NCBI RefSeq assembly: GCF_019083965.1
Contig: NZ_JAHRCY010000021.1
Span: 1 to 64,000, forward strand
Reading direction: 5' to 3'
DNA length: 64,000 bases
Origin: Catellatospora tritici
GTDB taxonomy: Bacteria; Actinomycetota; Actinomycetes; Mycobacteriales; Micromonosporaceae
The notes below the pieces were generated by a model. The model was given only the letters and a program-made list of their open reading frames with translations. It made no database searches and was not told the origin of the DNA. Positions 46,236 through 54,971 of this stretch are shown one piece after another (position 1 is the stretch's first letter; each line of letters begins with the position of its first letter). The position numbers and the translations under genes were made by a program.

Positions 46236-47399
46236 TCAGCCGGCGAGGCTGTGGAACTGGCCCGCGGCGATGGTGTCGATGTCGGTCAGACCGGGCACCA
46301 CGGTGACCGCGATGGTGCGTCTGGTGGTAGTGCCGTCACCGATCGCGCCAAGGTCGTTGCGCCCCCAGGCTTTGAGGGTGCCGTCCTCCAGCAGGGCCAG
46401 GTTGTGCCAGCCACCTGCGACGATGCGCTCAACGTCGGAAAGGCCGACGACATTGACCGGGGTGCGCCGTTCGGTGAGGGTGCCGTCTCCGAGCTGGGCG
46501 AAGGTGTTGTATCCCCACGCCTTGACGGTGCCGTTCCGGAGCCGGGCGAGGCTGTGGAACTCACCTGCGGAAATGCCGGCCACGCCGGTCAGACCGGAGA
46601 CCGCGACCGGTGTGTCGCGACTGGGGATGGCGGTGCCGTCACCGAGCTCCCCGAACCCGTTGCGTCCCCAGGCCTTGACGGTGCGGTCTGACATCAGGGC
46701 CAGGTTGTGGTCGCCGCCGACCGCAATCTTCCGCACGCCCGAGAGGCTGATGGTGCTGACGGGGGTGTGGCGCTCGATTCTGGTGCCGTCACCGAGCTGC
46801 CCGGAAGCGTTGTCTCCCCACGCCTTGACCGTGCCGTCGGACAACAGCGCGAGGCTGTGGTTCAGCCCCGCACCAACGGCGACGACCCCGGCCAGGCCGG
46901 TGATGGTCACCGGGAGCTGGCGATCGGTGGTGGTGCCGTCACCAAGCTGCCCGGAGTCGTTGTCTCCCCACGCCTTGACCGTGCCGTCGGACAGCAGGGC
47001 GAGGCTGTGGCTGTCTCCCGCGGCGATGGCGACCACCCCGGTCAGGCCGGCGACCGTACCCGGTGTCCGGTGGGGAAGGCCACTACCGTCGCCGAGCTGG
47101 CCATCGCTGTTCAATCCCCAGGCCTTGACGGAGCCGTCCGGCAGCAACGCGAGGCTGAACGAGGTGCCCCCCGCGAGTTGCTCGGCGTCGCTCAGGCTCA
47201 GGGCGCGAACTGCGGTGTGCCGCTGCTCTGTTGTCGCGTCGCCCAACTGCCCCTCGCTGTTGTCTCCCCACGTGGCGACCCAGTCGACGTCGTTCGCTGC
47301 CGCCGAGTCTGCCATCGCGCCCTGGCCGATGGATGCGGCGAGCATCATCCCGGCAGTGAGCATCATTCGCCTGCGCGCCCTGATTGATGATTGGACCAC
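46236..47399 (-). CDS. Secreted RCC1-type seven-bladed propeller protein
   Basis: 387 residues if GTG 47399 is used (GGGGGA just upstream); an ATG at 47366 is an alternative. A signal peptide (RRRMMLTAGMMLAASIGQGAMA) is followed by seven ~50-residue repeats, each with WGxNxxGQLGDGT, a TPV strand, VxxIAAGxxHSLALLxDGTVKAWG. That is the RCC1 repeat and predicts a complete seven-bladed beta-propeller filling the mature protein. RCC1 propellers in bacteria are exported and probably bind proteins or glycans; eukaryotic RCC1 is a Ran exchange factor, but no such target exists here. A TATATA-like -10 is seen near 47474-47479 on the minus strand. Confidence 0.92.
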   Translation of the reverse strand: MVQSSIRARRRMMLTAGMMLAASIGQGAMADSAAANDVDWVATWGDNSEGQLGDATTEQRHTAVRALSLSDAEQLAGGTSFSLALLPDGSVKAWGLNSDGQLGDGSGLPHRTPGTVAGLTGVVAIAAGDSHSLALLSDGTVKAWGDNDSGQLGDGTTTDRQLPVTITGLAGVVAVGAGLNHSLALLSDGTVKAWGDNASGQLGDGTRIERHTPVSTISLSGVRKIAVGGDHNLALMSDRTVKAWGRNGFGELGDGTAIPSRDTPVAVSGLTGVAGISAGEFHSLARLRNGTVKAWGYNTFAQLGDGTLTERRTPVNVVGLSDVERIVAGGWHNLALLEDGTLKAWGRNDLGAIGDGTTTRRTIAVTVVPGLTDIDTIAAGQFHSLAG

Positions 47400-47881
47400 T
47401 GTTCCCCCGTTTGCGGATCTCTCTGGCCGGCAGCGCGAGAAATCGGATGATTTCGCAGCTCCGGCCCTTCGCTGTATATAGCCCACGGGCGAGGGCGGCC
47501 TCGCGATGACACGCAGGCCCGGCAACGTGTGCTCTGCCCGATCGGCGATGATCGCCCGCATGAGCTTTCTGTGGAGTCTTACCTAGGGCGACAAAGCAAT
47601 GCCTGATGAGGATGGCCTGACGGCGCTTCTCGTGGCCTGGAGACGGCCTGGATCAGTCGGTGTCCGTCGACTCGCTACCGCCAGGTCGCCGCAACGGCGA
47701 ACCCTGGAGCTCCCGATTGGCCGCAGGACGGTCGATCACGGTCGGGCACGAGGTCGGACGGGCTATCCGGTGCGCTGCCGGTCGGTTCCGTGCGGCGCCG
47801 TTGCTGTACTTCGCTGGTGTACATCGGCAGTACCCACAGCGGGTGTTGCGTACTTGCGTCGGCCGAGTAGCCTGCTCGATC
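47400..47881. other. Intergenic region, no gene recognised
   Basis: The divergent gap between the RCC1 gene and the small membrane protein gene. It contains the RCC1 upstream region with the TATATA box near 47475 and, at its right end, the TTGCGT/TAGCCT promoter. Open frames across it have no recognisable content. Confidence 0.5.
47846..47873 (+). promoter_or_regulatory. Promoter of a probable leaderless small gene
   Basis: TTGCGT (47846-47851), 16 bases, TAGCCT (47868-47873), then ATG 47882 eight bases on. Confidence 0.55.
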
Positions 47882-48070
47882 ATGGAAGCTCTGCTGCTAT
47901 GGATCGGCGTTCCCGTCCTGGTTGTCATCGTCTTGGGTGTCATCGCGGCTCGCCGTGGGGCTCGGCATGGGTACCGCAATCCGCCGGGCGACTACTACGA
48001 CGGCAACCCCTGGATCCAATCCGCGCGCGCGTCCGGAATGGCGGACCGCTTCAACAATGTCACTGGTTGA
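47882..48070 (+). CDS. Small single-helix membrane protein, 62 residues
   Basis: MEALLLWIGVPVLVVIVLGVIAARRG is one transmembrane helix with a positive inside end, followed by a soluble tail rich in Tyr, Pro and Asn (YRNPPGDYYDGNPW, ending DRFNNVTG). The -10 TAGCCT eight bases before the ATG implies a leaderless transcript. No family was recognised. The compact, well-formed helix and stop-bounded frame make it a credible small gene. Confidence 0.6.
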   Translation: MEALLLWIGVPVLVVIVLGVIAARRGARHGYRNPPGDYYDGNPWIQSARASGMADRFNNVTG

Positions 48071-49160
48071 CCGATTCCAGAACGCGGCAGCGCGACATGT
48101 GCGCCCTCCTGGCTGTCCGGGCCGATGGAGGGCGAGGACTCCCCCCCGGAGCCCGAGGTCTGAGGGGTTGGATTTTGACCTTGGAGAGCCCTGGTGTTCG
48201 GGCGTGACGGCGTTGCGGGAGGAACGGTCCGGACCTCGACGGGCATCCGAGAAATGACCCTAAGGTCTTCGGTTTTGATCTTCCATCACGCGGACGGTCA
48301 CCCCTTGATCAACCGGGCTGGCCTGATCAACCCTCCGAGCACGTCCGCGCTGGTCAGCGCCGCGCGGCGATCGCAGCCGATCTCCGAAGCGTTTCGATCA
48401 TGGCCTTCACCTGCGGTGATTGACTGCTCGACTAGTGTCGATTGCATTCCTGCCGGTGAGGCGTGTGCTGCTGGCCGCCGGGGCGGGCGCCGGGCGCCGC
48501 ACTGCCGGAGGCGTGGCGCGGGCGCCCGAGCGTCCCGGCCCCGGCGCGGGCTGCTTGCGGCCCGCCTTGACCTCGTAAGGAAGCCTCGGCAAGGGTCAAT
48601 GGCTGCAGGTACCGGGTGATGTGCGACAGAGCGATACCAGTAGACACGCGACAGGCGTCGGTGTCGGCCGTTGATCCAGGCGCTAATGGCCAACGCAGGT
48701 CAAAGCTGCCAACCGTCGCAAGATCAGCCGTAGAGCCTTTGCGCCCAGTAGATCTGGTCGTCGGCGCTGGCATCGCCGTGATCGCCCCCCGTAGCCAAGG
48801 ACATGCTGACTGTGCATCCCGCGTTCAACCGCAGCCTGGAGCTGCTGCGCGGCGCTGGCGTGCGCTTCACCGCGGTTGACGCCTTGCGTCCTGCCAGCCC
48901 AGACAACCCCTACCGATGGACCACTGTTCTCGATCTTCTCCGTGGCGGGCTCGGCGAGGCTGAGTGGTGCTCCAGCTCCAGCGCCAAGCTGTGTCACGGC
49001 CCTCTCCATAGTGGCTGAGGGTTTGCCCATGACTGTCCCTTTCGCGCCGTCGTCCTGACATTTCCGCAGGTGAAGACTGCCCCCCGAGAATCGCGGACCG
49101 CTGGAACACTGTCCGAGGCTGTTCGGCCAGATCCTCAGCCCCCTCTCGAACGGGACGTTC
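48071..49160. other. Gene-poor region with a decayed flavoprotein fragment
   Basis: About 1.1 kb without an intact gene. GC content dips at 48230-48430, then a GC-only stretch at 48465-48570 (CCGGGGCGGGCGCCGGGCGCC) follows. A flavoprotein-like remnant lies at 48740-48930. The end, 49000-49160, is the upstream region of the large surface protein. No repeat, tRNA or transposase was recognised. Confidence 0.55.
48740..48930 (+). pseudogene. Remnant of a flavoprotein (phosphopantothenoylcysteine-decarboxylase fold)
   Basis: In one frame DLVVGAGIAVIAP ends at a run of six C (48785-48790); in the next frame PVAKDMLTVHPAFNRSLELL and RGAGVRF continue, ending YRWTTVLDLL. Together they resemble the C-terminal end of small actinobacterial flavoproteins (xHPAFxxSLxxLRxxGVxx ... 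FPWxLALDAL). A one-base slip in the C run would restore a single frame. The N-terminal two thirds are missing. Confidence 0.4.
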
Positions 49161-52100
49161 ATGCGAAATCCGCATCATCATTTCCGCCACGTACGAGCCA
49201 TGAGCCTGCTCGCCGCAGTCGCGCTCGGCGTCGCCATGCTCCCCATCCCCACCAAGCCCGCCGCCGCCGCGGCGGCCCCGACCAAGCCCGCCGCCGCCTC
49301 TCACCCGATCACCGGTGAGGAGGCGTCGCGCCAGGCCAAAGCCACCGGCAAGCGGGTGGAGGTGCCGGGGGCGACCACGGCCACCGACACCGTTACCGCC
49401 AACCCCGACGGCAGCTTCACTCTGAAGCGCACCGTCGAACCTGTGCGTAGGCAGGTCGACGGCGTCTGGCGTGACCTGGACCCCACGCTGCGGGTCAATG
49501 CCGACGGCGCCATCGTGCCGACGAACGTGACGGGTGACATCGTGCTGTCGGGCGGAGGCGGCAGCCCGCTGGCCACCATGGGCGACCGAGGACGTTCGGT
49601 GGCGTTCACGCTGCCGATGGGCCTGCCGAAGCCCACGCTCCAAGGCGACACCGCCACCTACACGAACGTGCTCCCAGACGTCGACCTTGAGGTGAAGGTC
49701 GACGAGCAGGGCGGCTTCTCCGAGGTGCTGGTCGTCCACACGCCCGCCGCGGCCGCCCGGCCCGAGGTGCAGCAGCTGCAACTCCAGCTGCGTACGGACG
49801 GCGTCACCGTCGCCACCGACGCCCACGGCAACCTCACGGGCAAGGACCGTAACGGTGAGGTCGTGCTCAGCGCCCCGGCGCCGCAGATGTGGGACTCGGC
49901 GGCGACCGGCGGCCGGTCCGGCACGCGTGACGCCCGCGGCGTCCTGCGTGACACGGTCACCGGAGCCGCCCTGGCCTCCGGCGTACACGGGCCGGGGCTG
50001 GGGGCGCACCGCGCCAAGCTGGGTGCGAAGGTCAGCGGCGGAAAGCTCACGCTGACGGCCGACCGCGCGTTGCTGACCGGCAAGGACACGGTCTACCCGG
50101 TCTACATCGACCCCGACGTCACCAACGCGTGGCACAAGAGCGGCTGGGCGACGGTGTCGCGCGGCTACAACGGAAACGACTACTCCAACAGCAACTACTG
50201 GAAGAACTCGCCGGACCCCGACGACAACCTCCAGGTGGGCAACTCCAACTGGACCAACCTCGGCATCTGGTCGCGTACGCTGCTGAACTTCAACATCGAC
50301 CCGGCGCTGTGGAACGCGACGATCTCCAACGCGACGCTGCACACCAGCCTCATCCATTCCGCTTCGTGCACCGCCAAGTGGGTCAACGTCTACGCCCCGG
50401 CCGACACGCTGGCCCAGGCCAACGCCACCTGGAACTGGTGGAACGGGCGAAGCTGGGGCAGCTACGTGGACCACCAGCTGAAGGCGGCGGGCTACACCGG
50501 CTGCACCAGCGCCCAGGGCGTCGAGTTCAACGTCACCACCGCGGTCCGCAGCGCCGCCTCGGCGCACAAGCCCATCCAGACCTTCCTGCTGGCTGCCGCC
50601 GACGAGAACGACTACCTGGCGTACAAGGAGTTCAACGAGGTCGACACCAGCCCGCTGTCGCTGGAGGTCACCTACAACAACCCGCCGACCACCCCGGCGG
50701 CGAACGCGCTGACCACCAGCCCGCTCACGACGTGCCAGGCCAGCCCGTCGAGCGTGATCGGCGACGCCGACGTCTCGCTCTACGCCCAGATCACCGACCC
50801 GGACCGCCAGGTCGTCAGCGCGCAGTTCCAGCTGTGGCAGACCAGCGTGCCCGGCACGATCCTCGACGACGCGACCACGTCTCAGGTGTCGTCCGGCAGC
50901 ACCGCGGTACGCGTCATCAACCGGACCCTGTTCCAGGGCAAGGCGGCGGGTGCCACGGCGAACTTCTCCTGGCATGTACGCGCCTGGGACGGATCGGCGT
51001 ACAGCGGGTGGTCCCCGACCTGTACGTTCACGTTCGATCAGACCCGGCTGGGTGCACCCGGGGTGCCCCAGTTCGCCGACGGCTCGACCACCATCGGGCA
51101 GCCGTTCACCTTCACGGTGACCAGGCCGTCGGCCACGGCCACGCCGAGCTCGTACCTGGTGCAGCTCAACGGCGGCACGCCGAGCAGCGTCACCGCCGAC
51201 GCGGCGAACAACTACCAGGCCAGCGTCACCATCACGCCGACCCGGCACACCAACGTGCTCAGCGTCATCAGCGTCTCGGCGGGCGGCAACATCGGCGACT
51301 CGGCCCAGCGCGTCTTCGTGTCCAACCCCGGACCGGGCATGCCTGACGCCGACCTGACCGGTGACGGCATCGCCGACCTGCTCAGCGTCGGCGGGGTCAA
51401 CAACCTCACCTCCGGGCTGTGGCTGGCCTCGGGCAAGAGCAACGGCACCGTGGCACCGGCGATGACCAACATCGGGGTACGCGGCATCGGCATCGGTCTG
51501 CACGACGACTCGACCGACTTCGACGACGCCATCGCCGTCACCGGCCGCTTCTACGGCGCTGGCCCGCAGGACGTCCTCGTCTACTACCCGACCGGCTACC
51601 GCACCGGCGTGAACGGCTACAGCGCGGGCGAGAACGCCGGCGGTGGCTTCATCCTGGAGGGGCGCGGTGACGGCTCGCCGCTCAGCCCGATCGGCGAGGC
51701 GAACATCTCGGCCGGTACCTTCAACAACGGATACGGCCAGCCGGTGCAGCTGGTCAACGCCGGTGACACGCGCCACCGCGGCAGCGTGTACCCGGACCTG
51801 ATCGGCATCACCAGTGACGGGACGACGTCCTTCCTGGACTACTTCCCCAACAACGACATGGTCGGCGGCTTCCCGATGAGCGAAAAGCTCGACGGGGTCC
51901 TCACGCCGACCGGCGACGCGAACTGGCAGGACTGGACCATCGCCGCCGCCGAGGCCGCCGGCGGCACCTCGCTGTTCCTGTGGAAGAAGAGCACCGGTGC
52001 GCTCTACCTGTGGACCGGTCTGAGCCACACCGCCGGCACGAACACGCTGACGAAGACCTCGTACCTGCTGAGCTCGTCGTGGTCCACGACCTCGCGCACC

Positions 52101-53981
52101 CTGCGCGCCGCCGACATCGACGGCGACGGGGACGCGGACCTGTGGAGCGTCGACCCGAACGGCATCGTGCAGGCCTACCTCGTCACGCTGACGCCGACCG
52201 TCAGCATCGTCGGGCAGGCGACGCAGCCGCTGAGCTCGGCCAAGCACATCTGGGCGCTGTCGGACGCGCTCTCGGGCGCGGTCACCACGGCACGCGACCC
52301 GGTGGGCGGTAAGGATCTGACGGGCAACGGCGGAGTCACCTTCACCACCGGTGACCTGTTCAGCCCCGACGTCACCTTCGACGGCACCTCCGGATACCTG
52401 TCCAGCAGCACCGCCGGAGTCGACACCAACAACGACTTCACGGTGTCGCTGTGGGCCAAGCCCACCGCGGCGGGCGGCGTGGTCTACTCGCAGCACGGCA
52501 CGAATCAGCAGTCGCTGACGATCTCCATGAACGCGACCGTCAACTCGTGGAACGTCGACATGGGCCGCAACGACAGCCCGGGTCTTCAGCTCTACGACGG
52601 GGGCAGCGCCGGTGCCAACAGCGCGCAGCTCAACGTGTGGAGCCAGCTGACCGTCACGTTCAAGAAGTCCACCGGTGAGCTGAAGCTCTACGTCAACGGC
52701 GTCCTGTCGATGTCGATCACCCACACGTCGACCTGGACGGGCGTCAACCTGCGGATCGGCAGCCTGGGCGTCTCCACCCAGTCGCTGTTCTTCAAGGGGC
52801 AGCTGGCCATCGTGCAGAGCTGGGACAGCGTAGTCGACCCGGCCAGCCCGGCCGGGTACTTCAAGCCGACGGGATACCAGCGGCTGCTGGACACCCGCGA
52901 CGGCACCGGCGGCATCACCGGTCCGATCCCCGTGAACTGGCCCCACTCGCTCAAGGTGACCGGGGTCGGCGGCATTCCGGCCACCGGCGTCACCGCGGTC
53001 GCGCTCACGGTCGCCACGCTCAGCCAGACCGCAGGCGGCGTCCTGACGATCTACCCCAGCGGTACACCGCGGCCGAGCACGTCCAGCCTCAACTGGGCGA
53101 CCGGTGTGACGGTCTCCAACTCGGTGATCGTGCCGGTGGGAGCCAGTGGATACATCAACTTCTACATCACCAGCTCGTCCGGGGCGACCGCCCAGGTCAT
53201 CATCGACTCGGTCGGATACTTCACCACCGATTCGGCGGCCACCGGCATCACCAGCTACACGCCGATGACGCCGATCCGGTTCATGGACACCCGCAACGGC
53301 ACCGGCGGCAGTACCGGCAAGATCACCGGCGGTAATGCCAAGGTGCTCACGATCGGCGGGGTCAACGGGGTTCCGGCCGGGGTAAAGGCGGTGGCGATCA
53401 ACCTCGCCGCGGTCGGGGCGAACGCCAACGGATTCCTCCAGACGTACCCCGATGGGACTGCCCGGCCCACGCTGGGTTCGGGCATCCAGTACAACGCGAG
53501 CATCGGAGCGTTCTCACAGCTGGCGCTCGTGCCGGTGGGTACCAACGGGAAGATCGACATCTACGTGTCGAGCGGCTCGGTGGACCTTATCGGTGACGTC
53601 GTGGGCTACTTCATGAGCGGTACAACCGGTCAGAAGTACCACCCGATGGCCGCCACCCGGCTGCTGGACACGCGCAACGACGGCGGTCCGGTGACCGGCG
53701 GCAGCGTCCGGCAGGTGTCGCAGAGCAACGCGGTGGTGGCACACAATCCCGTCGAGGTGCTCAACGTGACCGTCACCGGTCCGACCGGTGGTGCGTACAT
53801 CGCCATCTACCCCGATGGCACGAGCCGACCCAGCCCGTATTCGAGTATCAACTTCGATACCGGCCTGACGATTCCCAACATGGCCCTGGCTTCCACGATC
53901 AACGGAACCGTGGACATCTGGGTCTCCGGTGCCTCGACGCACCTGGTCGTCGACTGCACCGGCTACTTCGCCGCCTACTGA
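49161..53981 (+). CDS. Very large surface/secreted protein with FG-GAP, LamG and three C-terminal RLLDTR repeats
   Basis: 1606 residues. The signal peptide has a His/Arg-rich start, then MSLLAAVALGVAMLPI (cleavage near 38). Segments: an N-terminal beta-rich region (about 50-340), a DNRLRE-like carbohydrate-associated module (about 340-525), an Ig/FN3-like pair (to about 715), an FG-GAP/VCBS-like propeller with DADLTGDGIADL and DIDGDGDADLW (about 720-1030), a LamG/concanavalin domain (about 1060-1225), and three ~120-residue repeats opening RLLDTRDGTGG, RFMDTRNGTGG and RLLDTRNDGG and closing GYF. Such repeats end many actinobacterial surface proteins. No catalytic motif was seen; adhesion or matrix function is likely. 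The start could instead be ATG 49200. A 12-bp hairpin follows. Confidence 0.9.
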   Translation: MRNPHHHFRHVRAMSLLAAVALGVAMLPIPTKPAAAAAAPTKPAAASHPITGEEASRQAKATGKRVEVPGATTATDTVTANPDGSFTLKRTVEPVRRQVDGVWRDLDPTLRVNADGAIVPTNVTGDIVLSGGGGSPLATMGDRGRSVAFTLPMGLPKPTLQGDTATYTNVLPDVDLEVKVDEQGGFSEVLVVHTPAAAARPEVQQLQLQLRTDGVTVATDAHGNLTGKDRNGEVVLSAPAPQMWDSAATGGRSGTRDARGVLRDTVTGAALASGVHGPGLGAHRAKLGAKVSGGKLTLTADRALLTGKDTVYPVYIDPDVTNAWHKSGWATVSRGYNGNDYSNSNYWKNSPDPDDNLQVGNSNWTNLGIWSRTLLNFNIDPALWNATISNATLHTSLIHSASCTAKWVNVYAPADTLAQANATWNWWNGRSWGSYVDHQLKAAGYTGCTSAQGVEFNVTTAVRSAASAHKPIQTFLLAAADENDYLAYKEFNEVDTSPLSLEVTYNNPPTTPAANALTTSPLTTCQASPSSVIGDADVSLYAQITDPDRQVVSAQFQLWQTSVPGTILDDATTSQVSSGSTAVRVINRTLFQGKAAGATANFSWHVRAWDGSAYSGWSPTCTFTFDQTRLGAPGVPQFADGSTTIGQPFTFTVTRPSATATPSSYLVQLNGGTPSSVTADAANNYQASVTITPTRHTNVLSVISVSAGGNIGDSAQRVFVSNPGPGMPDADLTGDGIADLLSVGGVNNLTSGLWLASGKSNGTVAPAMTNIGVRGIGIGLHDDSTDFDDAIAVTGRFYGAGPQDVLVYYPTGYRTGVNGYSAGENAGGGFILEGRGDGSPLSPIGEANISAGTFNNGYGQPVQLVNAGDTRHRGSVYPDLIGITSDGTTSFLDYFPNNDMVGGFPMSEKLDGVLTPTGDANWQDWTIAAAEAAGGTSLFLWKKSTGALYLWTGLSHTAGTNTLTKTSYLLSSSWSTTSRTLRAADIDGDGDADLWSVDPNGIVQAYLVTLTPTVSIVGQATQPLSSAKHIWALSDALSGAVTTARDPVGGKDLTGNGGVTFTTGDLFSPDVTFDGTSGYLSSSTAGVDTNNDFTVSLWAKPTAAGGVVYSQHGTNQQSLTISMNATVNSWNVDMGRNDSPGLQLYDGGSAGANSAQLNVWSQLTVTFKKSTGELKLYVNGVLSMSITHTSTWTGVNLRIGSLGVSTQSLFFKGQLAIVQSWDSVVDPASPAGYFKPTGYQRLLDTRDGTGGITGPIPVNWPHSLKVTGVGGIPATGVTAVALTVATLSQTAGGVLTIYPSGTPRPSTSSLNWATGVTVSNSVIVPVGASGYINFYITSSSGATAQVIIDSVGYFTTDSAATGITSYTPMTPIRFMDTRNGTGGSTGKITGGNAKVLTIGGVNGVPAGVKAVAINLAAVGANANGFLQTYPDGTARPTLGSGIQYNASIGAFSQLALVPVGTNGKIDIYVSSGSVDLIGDVVGYFMSGTTGQKYHPMAATRLLDTRNDGGPVTGGSVRQVSQSNAVVAHNPVEVLNVTVTGPTGGAYIAIYPDGTSRPSPYSSINFDTGLTIPNMALASTINGTVDIWVSGASTHLVVDCTGYFAAY

Positions 53982-53988
53982 CGGCTCG

Positions 53989-54018
53989 TCCCGGGGCGCC
54001 CACCACGGCGCCCCGGGA
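53989..54018. terminator. 12-bp hairpin shared by two convergent genes
   Basis: TCCCGGGGCGCC (53989-54000) pairs with GGCGCCCCGGGA (54007-54018) around CACCAC, between stops at 53981 (+) and 54021 (-). It can serve both strands. Confidence 0.8.
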
Positions 54019-54020
54019 CC

Positions 54021-54656
54021 CTATACGGGGTCCGGTACGCGCAGCGTCAGTGACTGGAACCGGTTGCCGCGCCCAGCGTCGACGGAGTGGAAGTCCACGA
54101 CCTCGAAGCACGCGGTGGCGAAGCCGAGCAGCTGCTCGTCGGTGCGCCACGAGAAGAAGCGCGGCGGCACGTACTTGTCATCCTCCATGGGGCCTTCGCG
54201 GCTCTCGTCGGCGCCGTACACCCCGAGGAAGAAGAGCCCGCCGGGGCGCAGCACCGCCCAGATGGCCGCCAAGGCCGCGGGCAGGTCGCGGTTGGGCACG
54301 TGCAGCAGGCAGTTCATCGAGAACACCGCGTCGAACGAGGCGGGCGGGAAGCCCAGCCGCAGGAAGTCCATGACGTGGGCCTCGATGCCCTTGGCCCGGC
54401 AGTGTTCCACCATCACCGGCGAGAGGTCGGCCGCGACCACGGAGAAGCCCTCCTCCTGGAAGTAGGCGCTGTCGTGCCCGGCGCCCGCGCCGACCTCCAG
54501 GACCCGGGCGTACGGCGCCAGCCGGTCGCGGAAGGCCTGCCGCTCCGCGAGCTTCCACGGGTCCTTGGCGAGCCTGTCCCGCTCGCCGGCCCGCGCGTCG
54601 TACGCCTCCCGCAGCGGGTCGAGCACTTCGTCGTATCGCACCGTCATGCCGCTCAT
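54021..54656 (-). CDS. SAM-dependent methyltransferase, class I
   Basis: 211 residues from ATG 54656, which has GAGGG about nine bases upstream; MTVRYDE at 54647 is also possible. Motif I is VLEVGAGAGHDSAYF, motif II VVAADLSPVMVEHC with the ribose-binding Asp, then FDAVFSMNCLLHVP and LRPGGLFFLGVYG. These are the Rossmann-like methyltransferase signatures; the substrate is unknown, with no specificity clue from context. The longer frame up to 54773 would translate palindrome B3 and is rejected. Confidence 0.9.
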   Translation of the reverse strand: MSGMTVRYDEVLDPLREAYDARAGERDRLAKDPWKLAERQAFRDRLAPYARVLEVGAGAGHDSAYFQEEGFSVVAADLSPVMVEHCRAKGIEAHVMDFLRLGFPPASFDAVFSMNCLLHVPNRDLPAALAAIWAVLRPGGLFFLGVYGADESREGPMEDDKYVPPRFFSWRTDEQLLGFATACFEVVDFHSVDAGRGNRFQSLTLRVPDPV

Positions 54657-54710
54657 TATCGGCGTCCCTCGGGTTGTCGGCCGTCCCGTCGACATCGGCG
54701 ACGGCCGTTC

Positions 54711-54773
54711 GTGCAGTTTCGGGAAAATGCACGATAATGGCCCAAGATTCCAGCACTTTCCCCGAAACTGCAC
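54711..54773. repeat. Dispersed palindrome family B, copy B3
   Basis: GTGCAGTTTCGGG-AAAA (one G fewer than B1 and B2) faces TTTCCCCGAAACTGCAC (54757-54773). The interior has GGCCCAAGATTCC. It is the most diverged copy. Confidence 0.85.
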
Positions 54774-54846
54774 CGTGCCGAGCCGAGGTGCACCGCGCCG
54801 GGCCGAGGTGGGACGGGGGTCGGAGGTCCGCCGAGCGGGGTCGGCA

Positions 54847-54898
54847 TTGACACATGTTAATCAGGACGGTTATCTATGGGACAGCAAAATAACGTTAT
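54847..54898 (+). promoter_or_regulatory. Promoter and candidate operator of the GH2 gene
   Basis: TTGACA (54847-54852), 18 bases, TATCTA (54871-54876): a near-consensus promoter. The palindrome ATAACGTTAT (54889-54898), with central CG, lies within 15 bases of the predicted start, where a repressor would act. It differs from the GAGAGCGCTCTC operators. Confidence 0.65.
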
Positions 54899-54971
54899 AG
54901 AGCGGTGCCGCCTTCTCCCGCGTGCGGCACCGCGCCGACCGCGCTGACGCGCTCCGTCCCAAGGAGAACCC

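Larger units (their letters stand above)
54657..54971. other. Divergent intergenic region with repeat B3 and GH2 promoter
   Basis: It holds palindrome B3 (54711-54773), a short GCCGAGGTGCACCGCGCCG direct repeat (54780-54805), the TTGACA/TATCTA promoter (54847-54876) and a 10-bp palindrome ATAACGTTAT (54889-54898) just after the predicted start. No gene is supported. Confidence 0.65.

Noticed and set aside
48298..48693. Minus-strand frame in the gene-poor region as a possible transposase remnant
   Set aside because: Fragments such as ALSHITRYLQPLTLAEASL are suggestive only; no transposase motif, terminal repeats or target duplication could be found.
54657..54773. N-terminal extension of the methyltransferase to 54773
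   Set aside because: It would translate dispersed palindrome B3; a ribosome site precedes ATG 54656.
54889..54898. ATAACGTTAT before the GH2 gene as a fourth member of the GAGAGCGCTCTC regulon
   Set aside because: Sequence differs apart from the central CG; kept as a separate candidate operator.
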